Source of the DNA: an uncultured Lachnospiraceae bacterium
GTDB lineage: Bacteria; Bacillota; Clostridia; Lachnospirales; Lachnospiraceae
Assembly: GCA_947367855.1 (NCBI GenBank)
Contig: CANBFE010000010.1
Coordinates: 51,017-115,016 of the forward strand
Reading direction: 5' to 3'
Length of the DNA stretch: 64,000 nucleotides
Shown here: positions 7,086 to 16,432 of the stretch, piece by piece
How the letters are laid out: each line of letters opens with the position of its first letter
Numbering within the stretch: position 1 is the stretch's first letter
Made by a program: the position numbers and the translations under genes
Notes under the pieces: generated by a model
The model's input: only the letters and a program-made list of their open reading frames with translations
What the model was told of the DNA's origin: nothing
Databases searched by the model: none

Positions 7086-8020
7086 AGACAATACTTGTTT
7101 CTGCAGTGGGTGGTGATATCGGATACGGGATAATAAAGGCCCTGAAAGAAAGCGGCGCCCCTCTGCGTTTTATCGGATTTGACATAAGAAAGTTTAACGC
7201 CTCCTCTGATCTGATGGACGAATTTTATGTCTCCCCTCCATACAGGGAGGAAGAAAAATGGCTGAATTTTGTAACCGGACTGGTCCATGACTGCTATGCG
7301 GACTATTTCTGGCCGGTGACGGAGCCGGAGATCAGGATAGTGGACAGAAACAGAGAGCTTTTTAATGGAACTACTCTTGTAATCAACAGTTCCTCCATTC
7401 TGCGGATTGCGCTGAATAAGGCTCTCACCGCCGCCGTTTTGCGGGACGGAGGCATTCCCACACCGGAGACATGGGAACGGACGGACACTGTCAGCAGCCC
7501 CTATCCGCTGATTGTAAAGGAGGCCTTCGGATGCGGATCCCATTCCGTATGCCTGGTAAACAGCCGGGAAGAACTGGAGGCTGCCTTTCAGGGAATGCAG
7601 GCTCCTGTTGTGCAGGAATGCATAGGAAGTCCTGAGGAGGAGTATACGCTGACAGTATTTTCAGATGGGAATACAGTTAATTCTATAGCGTTTAAACGTT
7701 CTCTCGGTTTCGGTGGAATGAGCCGCTATGTGGAACTGGCTGAGGATGAAAAACTGGCCGAGCTTGCATGCCGGCTTTCCGGTCTGTTGGAGCTCAGGGG
7801 TTCCGTCAATGTGCAGATGCGGAAACAAAACGGCAGATATTATGTATTTGAAATAAATCCCAGAATCTCCAGCACCATCGGATTCCGTGTAAAACTGGGA
7901 TTTAACGATGCTGCCTGGTGGCTTGACCTGTTAAACGGCAGCGCTGTGGAACAGTACCACTGTCCCCACAGAAAGGCATTCGGCGTGAGAACAGTGGAGG
8001 AAAAAATTTTCTTCGATTAA
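7082..8020 (+). CDS. ATP-grasp ligase (carbamoyl-phosphate-synthase-like), third gene of the cassette
   Basis: ATP-grasp protein of 312 residues resembling the carbamoyl-phosphate synthase large-chain/PylC group. The N-terminal preATP-grasp part begins ILVSAVGGDIGYGI. The phosphate-binding region includes Lys146 and the loop EAFGCGSHSV (148-157). The magnesium-binding motif is FEINPR (256-261). Such proteins join a carboxylate to an amine or thiol with ATP. I chose the ATG at 7082, preceded by GGAGGAAAG and overlapping the phosphoesterase stop as ATGA. It converges on the RACo-like gene with only 12 bases between and no clear terminator. The biological product is unknown. Confidence 0.9.
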   Translation: MKTILVSAVGGDIGYGIIKALKESGAPLRFIGFDIRKFNASSDLMDEFYVSPPYREEEKWLNFVTGLVHDCYADYFWPVTEPEIRIVDRNRELFNGTTLVINSSSILRIALNKALTAAVLRDGGIPTPETWERTDTVSSPYPLIVKEAFGCGSHSVCLVNSREELEAAFQGMQAPVVQECIGSPEEEYTLTVFSDGNTVNSIAFKRSLGFGGMSRYVELAEDEKLAELACRLSGLLELRGSVNVQMRKQNGRYYVFEINPRISSTIGFRVKLGFNDAAWWLDLLNGSAVEQYHCPHRKAFGVRTVEEKIFFD

Positions 8021-8032
8021 AAGGACAGTCTC

Positions 8033-9532
8033 TTAAAAGGACATCCTGTCCATATACTCCCGGGCAAAAAAGGGATGGCAGGACAGCTCCACCACCTCTC
8101 CCCGGGACGCATAGTCCCTGCAGTCCCGGCGGTATGCCGGATTCAGCAGCAGCATGGCCGCGCCGCTTAAGGCGGCGTTTCCGATCACCCGGACACCGGA
8201 AGTCAGTTCTTCCGGCAGCAGTCCCATGCGGCCGGCATTTTCCACGTTCAGGAAGCTGCCAAAGCCTCCGGCGATAAGCAGTCCGGACACATCCCCGCAG
8301 CCGATTCCCGCTATATGAAGCAGTGTCCGGATTCCGGCATGAATGGCGCTTTTGGCCAGCTGAACCATTCTGACATCCTTCTGTGTAAAGGGCACGTCCG
8401 GCGCAATCAGGACTTCCTCCTTTTCCATATATCCGGTTTCGTCGATGTAACCTCCCTCCAACAGGCAGGCCACCGCATCTACCACACCACTGCCGCAGAT
8501 ACCTCGGGGCGGTATGTTTCCTATCACATGTACCTCTGTTTTTCCACCCCTCAGCTCCACTCTGTCAATGGCCCCGGGCCGTCCCGCCATCCCACGGGAA
8601 ATCCCGGCTCCCTCAAAAACCGGTCCTGCCGCAGTGGAACAGAAGAAAAACCTCCCTCCGTGCAGCAGCGCCATTTCTCCGTTGGTACCGATGTCCACCA
8701 GAATCCAGGCGCCTTTTTTGTTCCGGATTCCCGATGCCAGCAGCGCAGTCACCAGATCTGCGCCCACAAATGCCCCTGCACAGGGAGGAAAATACACCTC
8801 CGCTTCGGGCGATACCTTTGTAAGCCCCAGACAGGCTGCATTTACCTTTTCGTCAAAACTCCTTTTCACGGCAAAAGGCGCATGGGTCAGCGGTTCCACG
8901 GAGGTTCCCGTAAACAGGTGCAGCATCGCCGTATTGCCTGTGACCACCACACCGTCGATCTTCCGGTATGATATTCCTCCGGAATCCGCCAGTTCCTCCA
9001 ACAGACCGTCAACGCTCTGGCGCACTGCCCTGGCAATGTCTTCAGCCGCTCCCCCCATGGCAGCCTCCATCCTGGAGATCACATCCGCTCCCCAGCCGCT
9101 CTGGGGATTCATACAGCTTGCCTGGGCAGCCACCTTTCCTTCCCTGTCATAAAGCCTGGCGGCCAAGGTGGTTGTGCCAATGTCCACCGCTGCGCCATAA
9201 GACGTAAAGGAAGGATTCAGGACTATATCCGGCATGTCTCCCTCCAGACGGATTCCCGCGGCCTTTTCCCCGCCTGTTTCCACCCAGCAGTCTCCCTCTG
9301 CCCTCACCAGGCAGGCAAGACGGATTCCCTGCCTGATTTCCTCCCCGGAGAGAAAGGCTTTCTCCCGGTCACAGAGGGAACTTACCTTCCCGGTCACTTT
9401 AACCCTGCATTTGCCGCAGCGTCCATGCCCGCCGCAGGGCATTCCCATTATGCCCGTTCCCGCCAACAGACTTCCGATACCGGTTCCTTCCGGTACCGTT
9501 TTCTCCACTCCGTTTATTGTCACCGAAGGCAT
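8033..9532 (-). CDS. RACo-like reductive activator of corrinoid proteins (ferredoxin + ASKHA, DUF4445)
   Basis: Protein of 499 residues in two parts. The N-terminal 2Fe-2S ferredoxin domain has Cys33, Cys39 and Cys42 (CGGHGRCGKC) and Cys74. The ATPase part has the actin-like phosphate loop VDIGTTTLAARLYD and a second loop ILVDIGTNGEMAL, with the signature GICGSGVVDAV later. This layout is that of RACo/RamA-type activators, which reduce inactive Co(II) corrinoid proteins to Co(I) using ATP. A natural local client is the MetH at 42149, which lacks its own reactivation domain; that link is inference. No methyltransferase is adjacent. An alternative is activation of another corrinoid methyltransferase elsewhere in the genome. 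Confidence 0.88.
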   Translation of the reverse strand: MPSVTINGVEKTVPEGTGIGSLLAGTGIMGMPCGGHGRCGKCRVKVTGKVSSLCDREKAFLSGEEIRQGIRLACLVRAEGDCWVETGGEKAAGIRLEGDMPDIVLNPSFTSYGAAVDIGTTTLAARLYDREGKVAAQASCMNPQSGWGADVISRMEAAMGGAAEDIARAVRQSVDGLLEELADSGGISYRKIDGVVVTGNTAMLHLFTGTSVEPLTHAPFAVKRSFDEKVNAACLGLTKVSPEAEVYFPPCAGAFVGADLVTALLASGIRNKKGAWILVDIGTNGEMALLHGGRFFFCSTAAGPVFEGAGISRGMAGRPGAIDRVELRGGKTEVHVIGNIPPRGICGSGVVDAVACLLEGGYIDETGYMEKEEVLIAPDVPFTQKDVRMVQLAKSAIHAGIRTLLHIAGIGCGDVSGLLIAGGFGSFLNVENAGRMGLLPEELTSGVRVIGNAALSGAAMLLLNPAYRRDCRDYASRGEVVELSCHPFFAREYMDRMSF

Positions 9533-9612
9533 ATGGCCACCTCTGCTTTTCTGATATATTTTCTGCCGGCTTTTCCGTTTCCCAAAGCGGCGCGCTCCCT
9601 TAAAGCCGGGCC

Positions 9613-10518
9613 TTACAGTTTCTCGCTGAAGATATTTTTATACCCCTCCCCATAGATCTCAGTGGCGCTGGTAATAATGGTGAATGCCCTTGGATCCTCC
9701 TGCCGGACAATCTCCTCCAGTTTGGGGGAAAGATGCTTTTTCACGATACAGAGAATAACATTCTTGACAGAGCCGCTGTAAGCCCCCTGTCCGGAAATAT
9801 AGGTTGCGCTGATATCGAGCTCCTCCAACAGACGCTTCACAATCACCTGATGGTTATCGCTGATGATAAAGAACATTTTTGCCCCATCCCTTCCATACAG
9901 CACCATGTCAAGAAGGATGGAATTGATAAACACAACCAGTCCCGCATAAAGAGCGGTGTCAATATTCTGAAACACAAAGGCGGAAGCTGTCACGATCACC
10001 GCGTCAGTAAGCAGAAAGAGCAGCCCTGTCTTCAGATGGGGAAGCCGCAGACGCAGCAGTTTTACAATGATATCCGTTCCGCCTGAAGTAGCTCCCGCCT
10101 TGAAGACCAGGCCCAGGCTTACAGCCATCAGGGACCCTCCCGCAAGAGATGCCAGCAGAGGGTCCTCCGTAAGCGCTCCCAGGGGAGACAGCAGATTCGT
10201 AAATGCGGACATCATCATGGTGCAGTACAGCGTGGACAGAATAAAACGCCACCCGAATTTCCACATTCCCAATATCAAAATGGGGATGTTCACTGCAAAC
10301 ATCCAGGTACCTGTCTCCAGCCCCGTAATTCGGTTCAATATGATGGCGATACCCGTGACGCCGCCAGGCGCCAGGGAATTGGGGTCCAGAAACAGACTGA
10401 CGGCAACGGCATAGATCGCCGATGCCGCCGTAATTGTCAGATAATCCAAAATTCTTCGTTTAAATGTTTTTTCTTCCTCGTAGTGGATTTCGTTTTCCTG
10501 CTCTTTGCTGATTTTCAT
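9613..10518 (-). CDS. YitT-family membrane protein (DUF161 + DUF2179)
   Basis: Integral membrane protein of 301 residues. A short charged N-terminus precedes about five to six hydrophobic segments, with the conserved LAPGGVTGIAIILNRITG and GATSGGTDIIVKLL stretches of the YitT/DUF161 family. A cytosolic C-terminal DUF2179 domain follows (about 215-295, including YSGSVKNVILCIVKKH). Function is not established for the family. It lies 17 bases downstream of ilvA and 80 bases before the RACo-like gene on the same strand. Nothing indicates a shared pathway. Confidence 0.9.
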   Translation of the reverse strand: MKISKEQENEIHYEEEKTFKRRILDYLTITAASAIYAVAVSLFLDPNSLAPGGVTGIAIILNRITGLETGTWMFAVNIPILILGMWKFGWRFILSTLYCTMMMSAFTNLLSPLGALTEDPLLASLAGGSLMAVSLGLVFKAGATSGGTDIIVKLLRLRLPHLKTGLLFLLTDAVIVTASAFVFQNIDTALYAGLVVFINSILLDMVLYGRDGAKMFFIISDNHQVIVKRLLEELDISATYISGQGAYSGSVKNVILCIVKKHLSPKLEEIVRQEDPRAFTIITSATEIYGEGYKNIFSEKL

Positions 10519-10535
10519 TTCCTTTTCCTGTTTTA

Positions 10536-11843
10536 TCAGAAACTGGCATTCACCAGTTTGGGACGGTATCCTTCTGCCTCCAGGGATTTCATGATCTGAT
10601 TCTTATGCTCCGTGCCGAACGCCTCCATGGTAATACGCAGCTCTACGGCCGTGTTGCGGTTGGTGGTGACAAACTGATTGTGTTCCAGTTCCACCACATT
10701 TCCGTTTGCCTTGGCAATGATGCCTGACACACGATACAGCTCTCCCGGCTTATCCGGCAGAAGAATGGATACACTGAAGATTCTGTCTCTCATGATAAGT
10801 CCCTGCTGTACCACTGAAGACATGGTTGTGACATCCATATTTCCTCCGCTGAGGATGGATACCACTTTCTTGCCCTTCACATCCAGATGCTTCAGAGCGG
10901 CAACTGTCAGCAGACCGGAATTTTCTACTACAATCTTGTGGTTTTCAACCATGTCAAGGAAGGCAACCACTAATTCATGATCCTCAACGGTAATGATGCC
11001 GTCCAGGTTTTTCTGGATGTAGGGGAAGAGCTTGGCGCCTGGAGTCTTCACCGCAGTACCGTCTGCAATGGTGGTAACTTTCGGAAGGGTGACCACATGT
11101 CCCTGGGCAAGGGATGTCTGTAAACAGTTTGCCCCGGCAGGCTCCACTCCAATCACCTTGATTTTGGGATTTAAAAGTTTTGCCAGAGTTGCCACGCCTG
11201 TTGCCAGTCCGCCGCCTCCGATGGGGACCAGAATATAGTCCACAAGGGGAAGCTCCTTGACGATTTCCATGGCAATGGTTCCCTGTCCGGTAGCCACGGT
11301 GAGATCGTCAAAAGGATGGATGAAGGTATAGCCGTTCTCGTCTGCCAGTTCATAGGCTTTGGCGCAGGCTTCGTCGTACACGTCTCCGTGAAGCACAACT
11401 TCCGCCCCATAACCCTTGGTACGGTTTACTTTCATCAGCGGGGTGGTGGTAGGCATTACAATAACTGCCTTTGTGCCATAAGCCTTGGCGGCATAGGCCA
11501 CGCCCTGGGCATGGTTGCCGGCGGATGCGGTGATCAGTCCCTTGGCCCTCTCCTCTTCCGAAAGGGTGCTGATCTTGTAATATGCGCCACGAAGCTTATA
11601 AGCGCCTGTGAGCTGCATATTCTCAGGCTTCAGATAAACCCTGTTTCCGGTCTGGGCGCTGAGGTATTCGCTGAAAACCAGCTTGGTCTCCAGTGTCACC
11701 TTCTTTACCACCTCGGAAGCTTCCTCAAATTTCTCCAGGGTAAGCCCCTCCTCCCGGGAAGCCTCCTGGTTCTGGACGGCATTTTCCTTTACGGATACCT
11801 TCTCCTCGGCTACAGCCTGATTTTCCTGCACTTCTTTTCCCAT
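10536..11843 (-). CDS. ilvA: Threonine ammonia-lyase with ACT domain
   Basis: PLP-dependent threonine dehydratase converting threonine to 2-oxobutanoate and ammonia, the entry to isoleucine synthesis or threonine catabolism. It has 435 residues. The PLP lysine is Lys83 in TGAYKLRGA, and the phosphate-binding glycine loop IGGGGLATG is near 210. A C-terminal ACT domain (about 355-435, from SVSILLPDKPGEL) suggests feedback control. The single ACT domain and length resemble the TdcB/clostridial type rather than E. coli IlvA. The N-terminus has about 32 extra residues rich in Glu, Gln and Val before the core. A ribosome-binding site AAGGAGGAAC precedes the ATG. IlvB and IlvN of the same route are at 40-42 kb. 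Confidence 0.93.
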   Translation of the reverse strand: MGKEVQENQAVAEEKVSVKENAVQNQEASREEGLTLEKFEEASEVVKKVTLETKLVFSEYLSAQTGNRVYLKPENMQLTGAYKLRGAYYKISTLSEEERAKGLITASAGNHAQGVAYAAKAYGTKAVIVMPTTTPLMKVNRTKGYGAEVVLHGDVYDEACAKAYELADENGYTFIHPFDDLTVATGQGTIAMEIVKELPLVDYILVPIGGGGLATGVATLAKLLNPKIKVIGVEPAGANCLQTSLAQGHVVTLPKVTTIADGTAVKTPGAKLFPYIQKNLDGIITVEDHELVVAFLDMVENHKIVVENSGLLTVAALKHLDVKGKKVVSILSGGNMDVTTMSSVVQQGLIMRDRIFSVSILLPDKPGELYRVSGIIAKANGNVVELEHNQFVTTNRNTAVELRITMEAFGTEHKNQIMKSLEAEGYRPKLVNASF

Positions 11844-11888
11844 TTTGTTCCTCCTTCTGTGTGAAAATATATTATTATTTTGTAGTAT

Positions 11889-12836
11889 TTACATTTCATC
11901 CTCCTGGGATCTGACGTCAAACAGGGCATTTACAAATTCGTCCGAATCAAACTTCTGGAGATCATCTATGGTCTCTCCCACCCCGATATACTTCACCGGA
12001 ACGCGCAGCTCCGACTGTATGGCCACCGCGATGCCTCCCTTTGCCGTCCCGTCCATTTTGGTCAGAATAATTCCCGTCAGGTCAGCCACTTCCCCAAACT
12101 CCCTGGCCTGTACCAGGGCATTCTGCCCCGTGGTGCCGTCCAGGACAATAAGATTCTCCCTGTGGGCGTCCGGAAACTCCCGGTCTATGATGCGGTTCAT
12201 TTTCCGCAGTTCTTCCATTAAATTCTTCTTGTTATGAAGGCGGCCTGCGGTATCGATCAGAAGCACCTCCACGCCCCTGGCCTTTGCCGCGCTGACTGCG
12301 TCATAGACCACACTGGCAGGGTCCGCGCCTTCACTGCCCCCTACCATGGGGACGTCGGCCCGCCTGGCCCACTCTGCCAGCTGGTCTCCCGCTGCTGCGC
12401 GGAAGGTATCGGCCGCAGCTATCAGCACTTTTCTGCCGTCGTCCTTGAATTTTCCCGCAAGCTTGCCCACGGAAGTGGTTTTTCCCACACCGTTGACGCC
12501 GATGACCATAATCACCGACTGCTTTATCTCAAAATCGTAGGCATTCTCGCCCACCCGCATCTGTTCCTTGATCCCCTCTATCAGAAGATGCTTGCATTCC
12601 TGCGGTTCCCTGATATGCTGTTCCCTGATCTGCTCCTTCAGGCGGCCCACAATTTCCGTAGTGGCATTCACGCCGATATCCCCCATGATCAGGATCTCTT
12701 CCAGTTCCTCATAAAAATCATCATCAATGGCCGAAAAACCATTAAACAGAGAATCGATGCCTCTGACGATATTGCTTCTTGTCTTTGCCAGACCTTCCTT
12801 CAATCTGGCAAAAAAACCTTTTTTTCCTTCGCCCAT
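11889..12836 (-). CDS. ftsY: Signal recognition particle receptor FtsY
   Basis: SRP receptor GTPase that docks Ffh-ribosome complexes at the membrane. The 315 residues contain an N domain with a basic amphipathic start (KKGFFARLKEGLAKTR). The G domain has the P-loop GVNGVGKT (113-120), DTAGRLH, and TKMDGTAKGG. There is no long acidic A domain, as in other short Firmicute FtsY proteins. It follows smc by 38 bases in the conserved rnc-smc-ftsY order. Its partner Ffh is encoded in the same window at 3737. Confidence 0.97.
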   Translation of the reverse strand: MGEGKKGFFARLKEGLAKTRSNIVRGIDSLFNGFSAIDDDFYEELEEILIMGDIGVNATTEIVGRLKEQIREQHIREPQECKHLLIEGIKEQMRVGENAYDFEIKQSVIMVIGVNGVGKTTSVGKLAGKFKDDGRKVLIAAADTFRAAAGDQLAEWARRADVPMVGGSEGADPASVVYDAVSAAKARGVEVLLIDTAGRLHNKKNLMEELRKMNRIIDREFPDAHRENLIVLDGTTGQNALVQAREFGEVADLTGIILTKMDGTAKGGIAVAIQSELRVPVKYIGVGETIDDLQKFDSDEFVNALFDVRSQEDEM

Positions 12837-12874
12837 TCCTCCATCATTCTCCTTTCCTTTCTGATGCTGCGCGC

Positions 12875-15800
12875 CTATGTCAGATCCTTGTCGATCAGGC
12901 TGACGCTTACCAGCGTGGACACTCCCTTCTCCTGCATGGTAATTCCATACAGACGGTCCACCTGCTCCATGGTTCCTCTTCTGTGGGTAATGACAATAAA
13001 CTGAGTATTTTTAGTCAGTTTATGTAAATATTTCGCGAATCTGCCTACATTGGAATCGTCAAGCGCCGCTTCAATCTCATCCAGAAGACAGAAAGGTGAC
13101 GGCTTTAAATTCTGTATGGCAAAAAGCAGGGCAATGGCAGTGAGGGCTTTTTCCCCCCCGGACAGCTGCATCATGTTCTGCAGTTTTTTCCCCGGAGGCT
13201 GGGCAATTATGCGGATACCCGCCTCCAGGATATCCTCTTCCGGCGTCAGCTCCAGGGTACCCTTTCCTCCCCCGAAGAGCTCCTTGAACACCTTGTCGAA
13301 TTCCCGGCTGATCTCCGCAAACTTCTCCGTAAACTGTCTGCGCATGGCGGCATCCAACTCCTGGATAATGCCCTCCAGGGTCTTTTCCGCCTCCACCAGG
13401 TCATCTCTCTGGGTTTTCATGAAAGTAAAACGTTCCAGGAGATTTTTGTAGTCCTCAATGGCGTTGACATTTACGTCCCCCAGTTTTTTGATCTGATCCC
13501 GCAGGGAGGCAATCTCCTTCTTCATGGCAGGAAGATCGGACATCTCCTGGTTCCGCAGCACTGCCGCGTCGCTTAGGGTAATCTCATATTCGTCCCACAT
13601 ATAATTGATCTGGGATTCCAGGGATTCCTCCAGTTTTTCTTTCTGGGCATTGAGACGGTATGTCTCCTTGTCCAGAACAGACAGTTTTTCCGAAAGTTCT
13701 TCCCTTCTGTCAAAGAAGCTTTTCTGTGTGTCGGTCAGCTCTTCCTTCCGCGCCACAGCGCCTTTCAGCTGGCTCTCGGACTCGTTCTGGGCCTGGAAGG
13801 AAGCCGCAATGGTTTTCTCAATCTCTGCAATGCTGCACTGCCTGCGCTCCATCTCCCGGGTATTCTCGGCAAGTTCCTGAAGAATCTCTGCAAGTTCCTC
13901 CTGAGAGCGTTGGATTTCTCCTGTGATACGGTCCACATTGCTCTGCTTGAAGAGCAGTGTCTGACGCATTTTCTCCACCTTTAAATCCCATTCGGAAACC
14001 TCCGCTGAGGCCTGTGTCTCCAGTCTGCGCTGTTCCTCCAACTCCTGTCCCAACAGGGCAATCCTCTCCTGGGTCTCCTTTTCCAACTCCTCGCTGGCTG
14101 CAAGCTCCAGGCGGCTGGTTTCCTTGTCCCTTCTGATCTCCAGAATCTGTTCCTCGATCTCCCTTGCCTCGTTTCTGAGAGAGGCTGCGCTCTCGCCTTC
14201 CTCCTCCATCCTCGTCCTGGCCTGGCTTATGTTCATTCTTGTGGTATTCTGTTCTATGGATTTACGCTGGATTTCGTTTTTAACCGCTTCCAGGTCCACC
14301 CTCATGCGGGTTCGTCTTGCCTTTGTATTTTCAATGTCTTTCTCAATGGTTTCAATGGAAAGCAACAGCTTTTTAACCCTGCCCTCCAGTTCTTCCATTT
14401 CCCTCCGGCGGCCCAGAAGGTTGCTGCTGTTTTTATAGGCGCCGCCGCTGATGGCCCCGCCGGGAACCAGAAGCTCCCCCTCCAAAGTGACGATACGGAG
14501 CGTATGACGGTATTTTGCCGCCAGTTTTACCGCATTGTCCACATTGTCTGCCACAACAATGCGTCCCAACAGGGAAAGAGCCACATCCTGGTATCTTGCG
14601 TCTATCCGGACAAGGGCATCTGCAGTGCCAATCACACCCGGTTCAGACAGAACCTCCGGATTTTTGAATCTCTGCGGATTCCTTATGCCTGTCAGCGGCA
14701 GAAAGGTTGCTCGCCCCAGTCTGTTGGTCTTCAGATAGGCGATCATCCGCTTGGCAGTGTCCTCATTGTCCGTGACAATGTTCTGTATGCTGCCTCCCAG
14801 CGCAGTCTCGATGGCTGTCTCATACTTTTTCTCCACCTGTATGATATCTGCCACCACACCGATAATGCCCGGATTTGCCTCCCGCTGTTCCATGACCTTT
14901 TTCACGCTGCCGCCATATCCTTCATAGCGTTCCGCAAGATTGGAAAGCGCTTCCAGTTTGGATTTCTCCATATGGTATGCGCTCTGGGCATCCCGCAGGC
15001 CTGCATCCTTCCGGGTCAGGGCCTCCCTGAAGGTTCCCAGTTCCTGTTCCATGGCCTTTTCCTGTTCGGTCAGGCCCCGTATCTCCTCTGTTATGGTCTC
15101 AAACACAGACTCCAGACTCCGGAGGGATTCTTCCCTGGCTGCCTCGTCAGACTTGATACGCAGCAGTCTGGAATTCAGCTCGGCCTTTCTGATGTTTACC
15201 TGCTCCATCATGGTGTCCAGCTGGCTGATTCTGGATTTGATGGTGGCACGCTGGCCAAGCTCGCCGATAATGGCATTCTTGCCTTCTTCCACGCCACTGT
15301 TCAGTTCTTCTATCTTCTGTTGGATCTCCTCCAGCTTCCGCCTTACAGTATCTGCCAGGGAAGCCGTCTCGTCCACCCTGGCTCCGGTATCCCCCTTCTC
15401 CTGAAGCAGTCCGTCCCTGTCCTGTTCTTTTGCGCGGATTTCCTCCTGAAGCGTACTGCGACGGTTGTTCAGATGGGTCTCGTTTCCCCTGCCGGAATTG
15501 ATCTGTTCCTTCAGGACGTTCATCTCGCCTTCCAGACGTCCCCTCATAAGTCCGGCGTCCGTGGCAGTGCTTCTGGCCTCCTCAATTCTGGTTTCCAGAT
15601 CCTCCAGTTCCTTCTGAATGCGGGTATATTCTTCCTTGCTGTTCTGGTAAGCCTCCCTTGTATGGGAGAGATCCTCCTCGGCAATGCCGTACTTTTCCTC
15701 CACGGATTTCAGCTGTTCCCTCAATCTGGAATTTTCCAGAAGGAACACGTTTACATCCAGGTTTTTCAGTTCTTCACGTTTACGCAGATAGACCCTTGCG

Positions 15801-16432
15801 GTTTCAGACTGGCGTTCCAGAGGCCCCAGCTGCTTTTCGAGTTCTGACAAAATGTCATTGACACGTACCAGATTCTGCTTCTCATTTTCCAGTTTTGTCT
15901 GGGCAGCCGCCTTTCTGCGCTTAAATTTCACAATTCCGGCGGCCTCGTCAAAAAGCTCCCTCCGCTCTTCCGGTTTGCCGCTGAGAATCTTGTCAATCTG
16001 TCCCTGTCCGATAATGGAATAGCCTTCCTTGCCTATACCTGTGTCGTAAAAAAGCTCGTTTACATCCTTCAAGCGGCAGGCGCTTCCGTTGATCAGATAT
16101 TCACTTTCTCCGGAACGGTAAATACGTCTCGCCACCGTTACCTCGTCAAAGTCAATGGCAAGCTGATGGTCCGCATTGTCAAGAGTGATTGCCACATAGG
16201 CATAACTCAGCGGTTTCCGGTTCTCTGTGCCCGAGAAAATGACATCCTGCATGCTGGCCCCCCGCAGCTGTTTTACCCGCTGTTCTCCCAAAACCCAGCG
16301 GACTGCATCCGCCACATTGCTCTTTCCGCTTCCGTTGGGGCCTACAATGCCTGTTATTCCATTGTGGAACTGAAAATTTATCTTGTTTGCAAAAGATTTA
16401 AAACCCTGTACTTCAATACTCTTTAAATACAT
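12875..16432 (-). CDS. smc: Chromosome segregation protein SMC
   Basis: Condensin ATPase that organises and separates chromosomes with ScpA and ScpB. It has 1185 residues. The Walker A motif is GPNGSGKSN (31-39). Long coiled coils flank a hinge (about 515-670) with the glycine-rich LVPGGAISGGAYKN. The C-terminal head has the ABC signature QLSGGEKALTAIALLFAIQ and Walker B FCLLDEIEAALDD, then VITHRRGTME. The start at 16432 lies inside the last codons of rnc (10-base overlap), suggesting coupling. Gene order rnc-smc-ftsY is conserved in Firmicutes. The length is normal and the frame intact. Confidence 0.98.
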   Translation of the reverse strand: MYLKSIEVQGFKSFANKINFQFHNGITGIVGPNGSGKSNVADAVRWVLGEQRVKQLRGASMQDVIFSGTENRKPLSYAYVAITLDNADHQLAIDFDEVTVARRIYRSGESEYLINGSACRLKDVNELFYDTGIGKEGYSIIGQGQIDKILSGKPEERRELFDEAAGIVKFKRRKAAAQTKLENEKQNLVRVNDILSELEKQLGPLERQSETARVYLRKREELKNLDVNVFLLENSRLREQLKSVEEKYGIAEEDLSHTREAYQNSKEEYTRIQKELEDLETRIEEARSTATDAGLMRGRLEGEMNVLKEQINSGRGNETHLNNRRSTLQEEIRAKEQDRDGLLQEKGDTGARVDETASLADTVRRKLEEIQQKIEELNSGVEEGKNAIIGELGQRATIKSRISQLDTMMEQVNIRKAELNSRLLRIKSDEAAREESLRSLESVFETITEEIRGLTEQEKAMEQELGTFREALTRKDAGLRDAQSAYHMEKSKLEALSNLAERYEGYGGSVKKVMEQREANPGIIGVVADIIQVEKKYETAIETALGGSIQNIVTDNEDTAKRMIAYLKTNRLGRATFLPLTGIRNPQRFKNPEVLSEPGVIGTADALVRIDARYQDVALSLLGRIVVADNVDNAVKLAAKYRHTLRIVTLEGELLVPGGAISGGAYKNSSNLLGRRREMEELEGRVKKLLLSIETIEKDIENTKARRTRMRVDLEAVKNEIQRKSIEQNTTRMNISQARTRMEEEGESAASLRNEAREIEEQILEIRRDKETSRLELAASEELEKETQERIALLGQELEEQRRLETQASAEVSEWDLKVEKMRQTLLFKQSNVDRITGEIQRSQEELAEILQELAENTREMERRQCSIAEIEKTIAASFQAQNESESQLKGAVARKEELTDTQKSFFDRREELSEKLSVLDKETYRLNAQKEKLEESLESQINYMWDEYEITLSDAAVLRNQEMSDLPAMKKEIASLRDQIKKLGDVNVNAIEDYKNLLERFTFMKTQRDDLVEAEKTLEGIIQELDAAMRRQFTEKFAEISREFDKVFKELFGGGKGTLELTPEEDILEAGIRIIAQPPGKKLQNMMQLSGGEKALTAIALLFAIQNLKPSPFCLLDEIEAALDDSNVGRFAKYLHKLTKNTQFIVITHRRGTMEQVDRLYGITMQEKGVSTLVSVSLIDKDLT

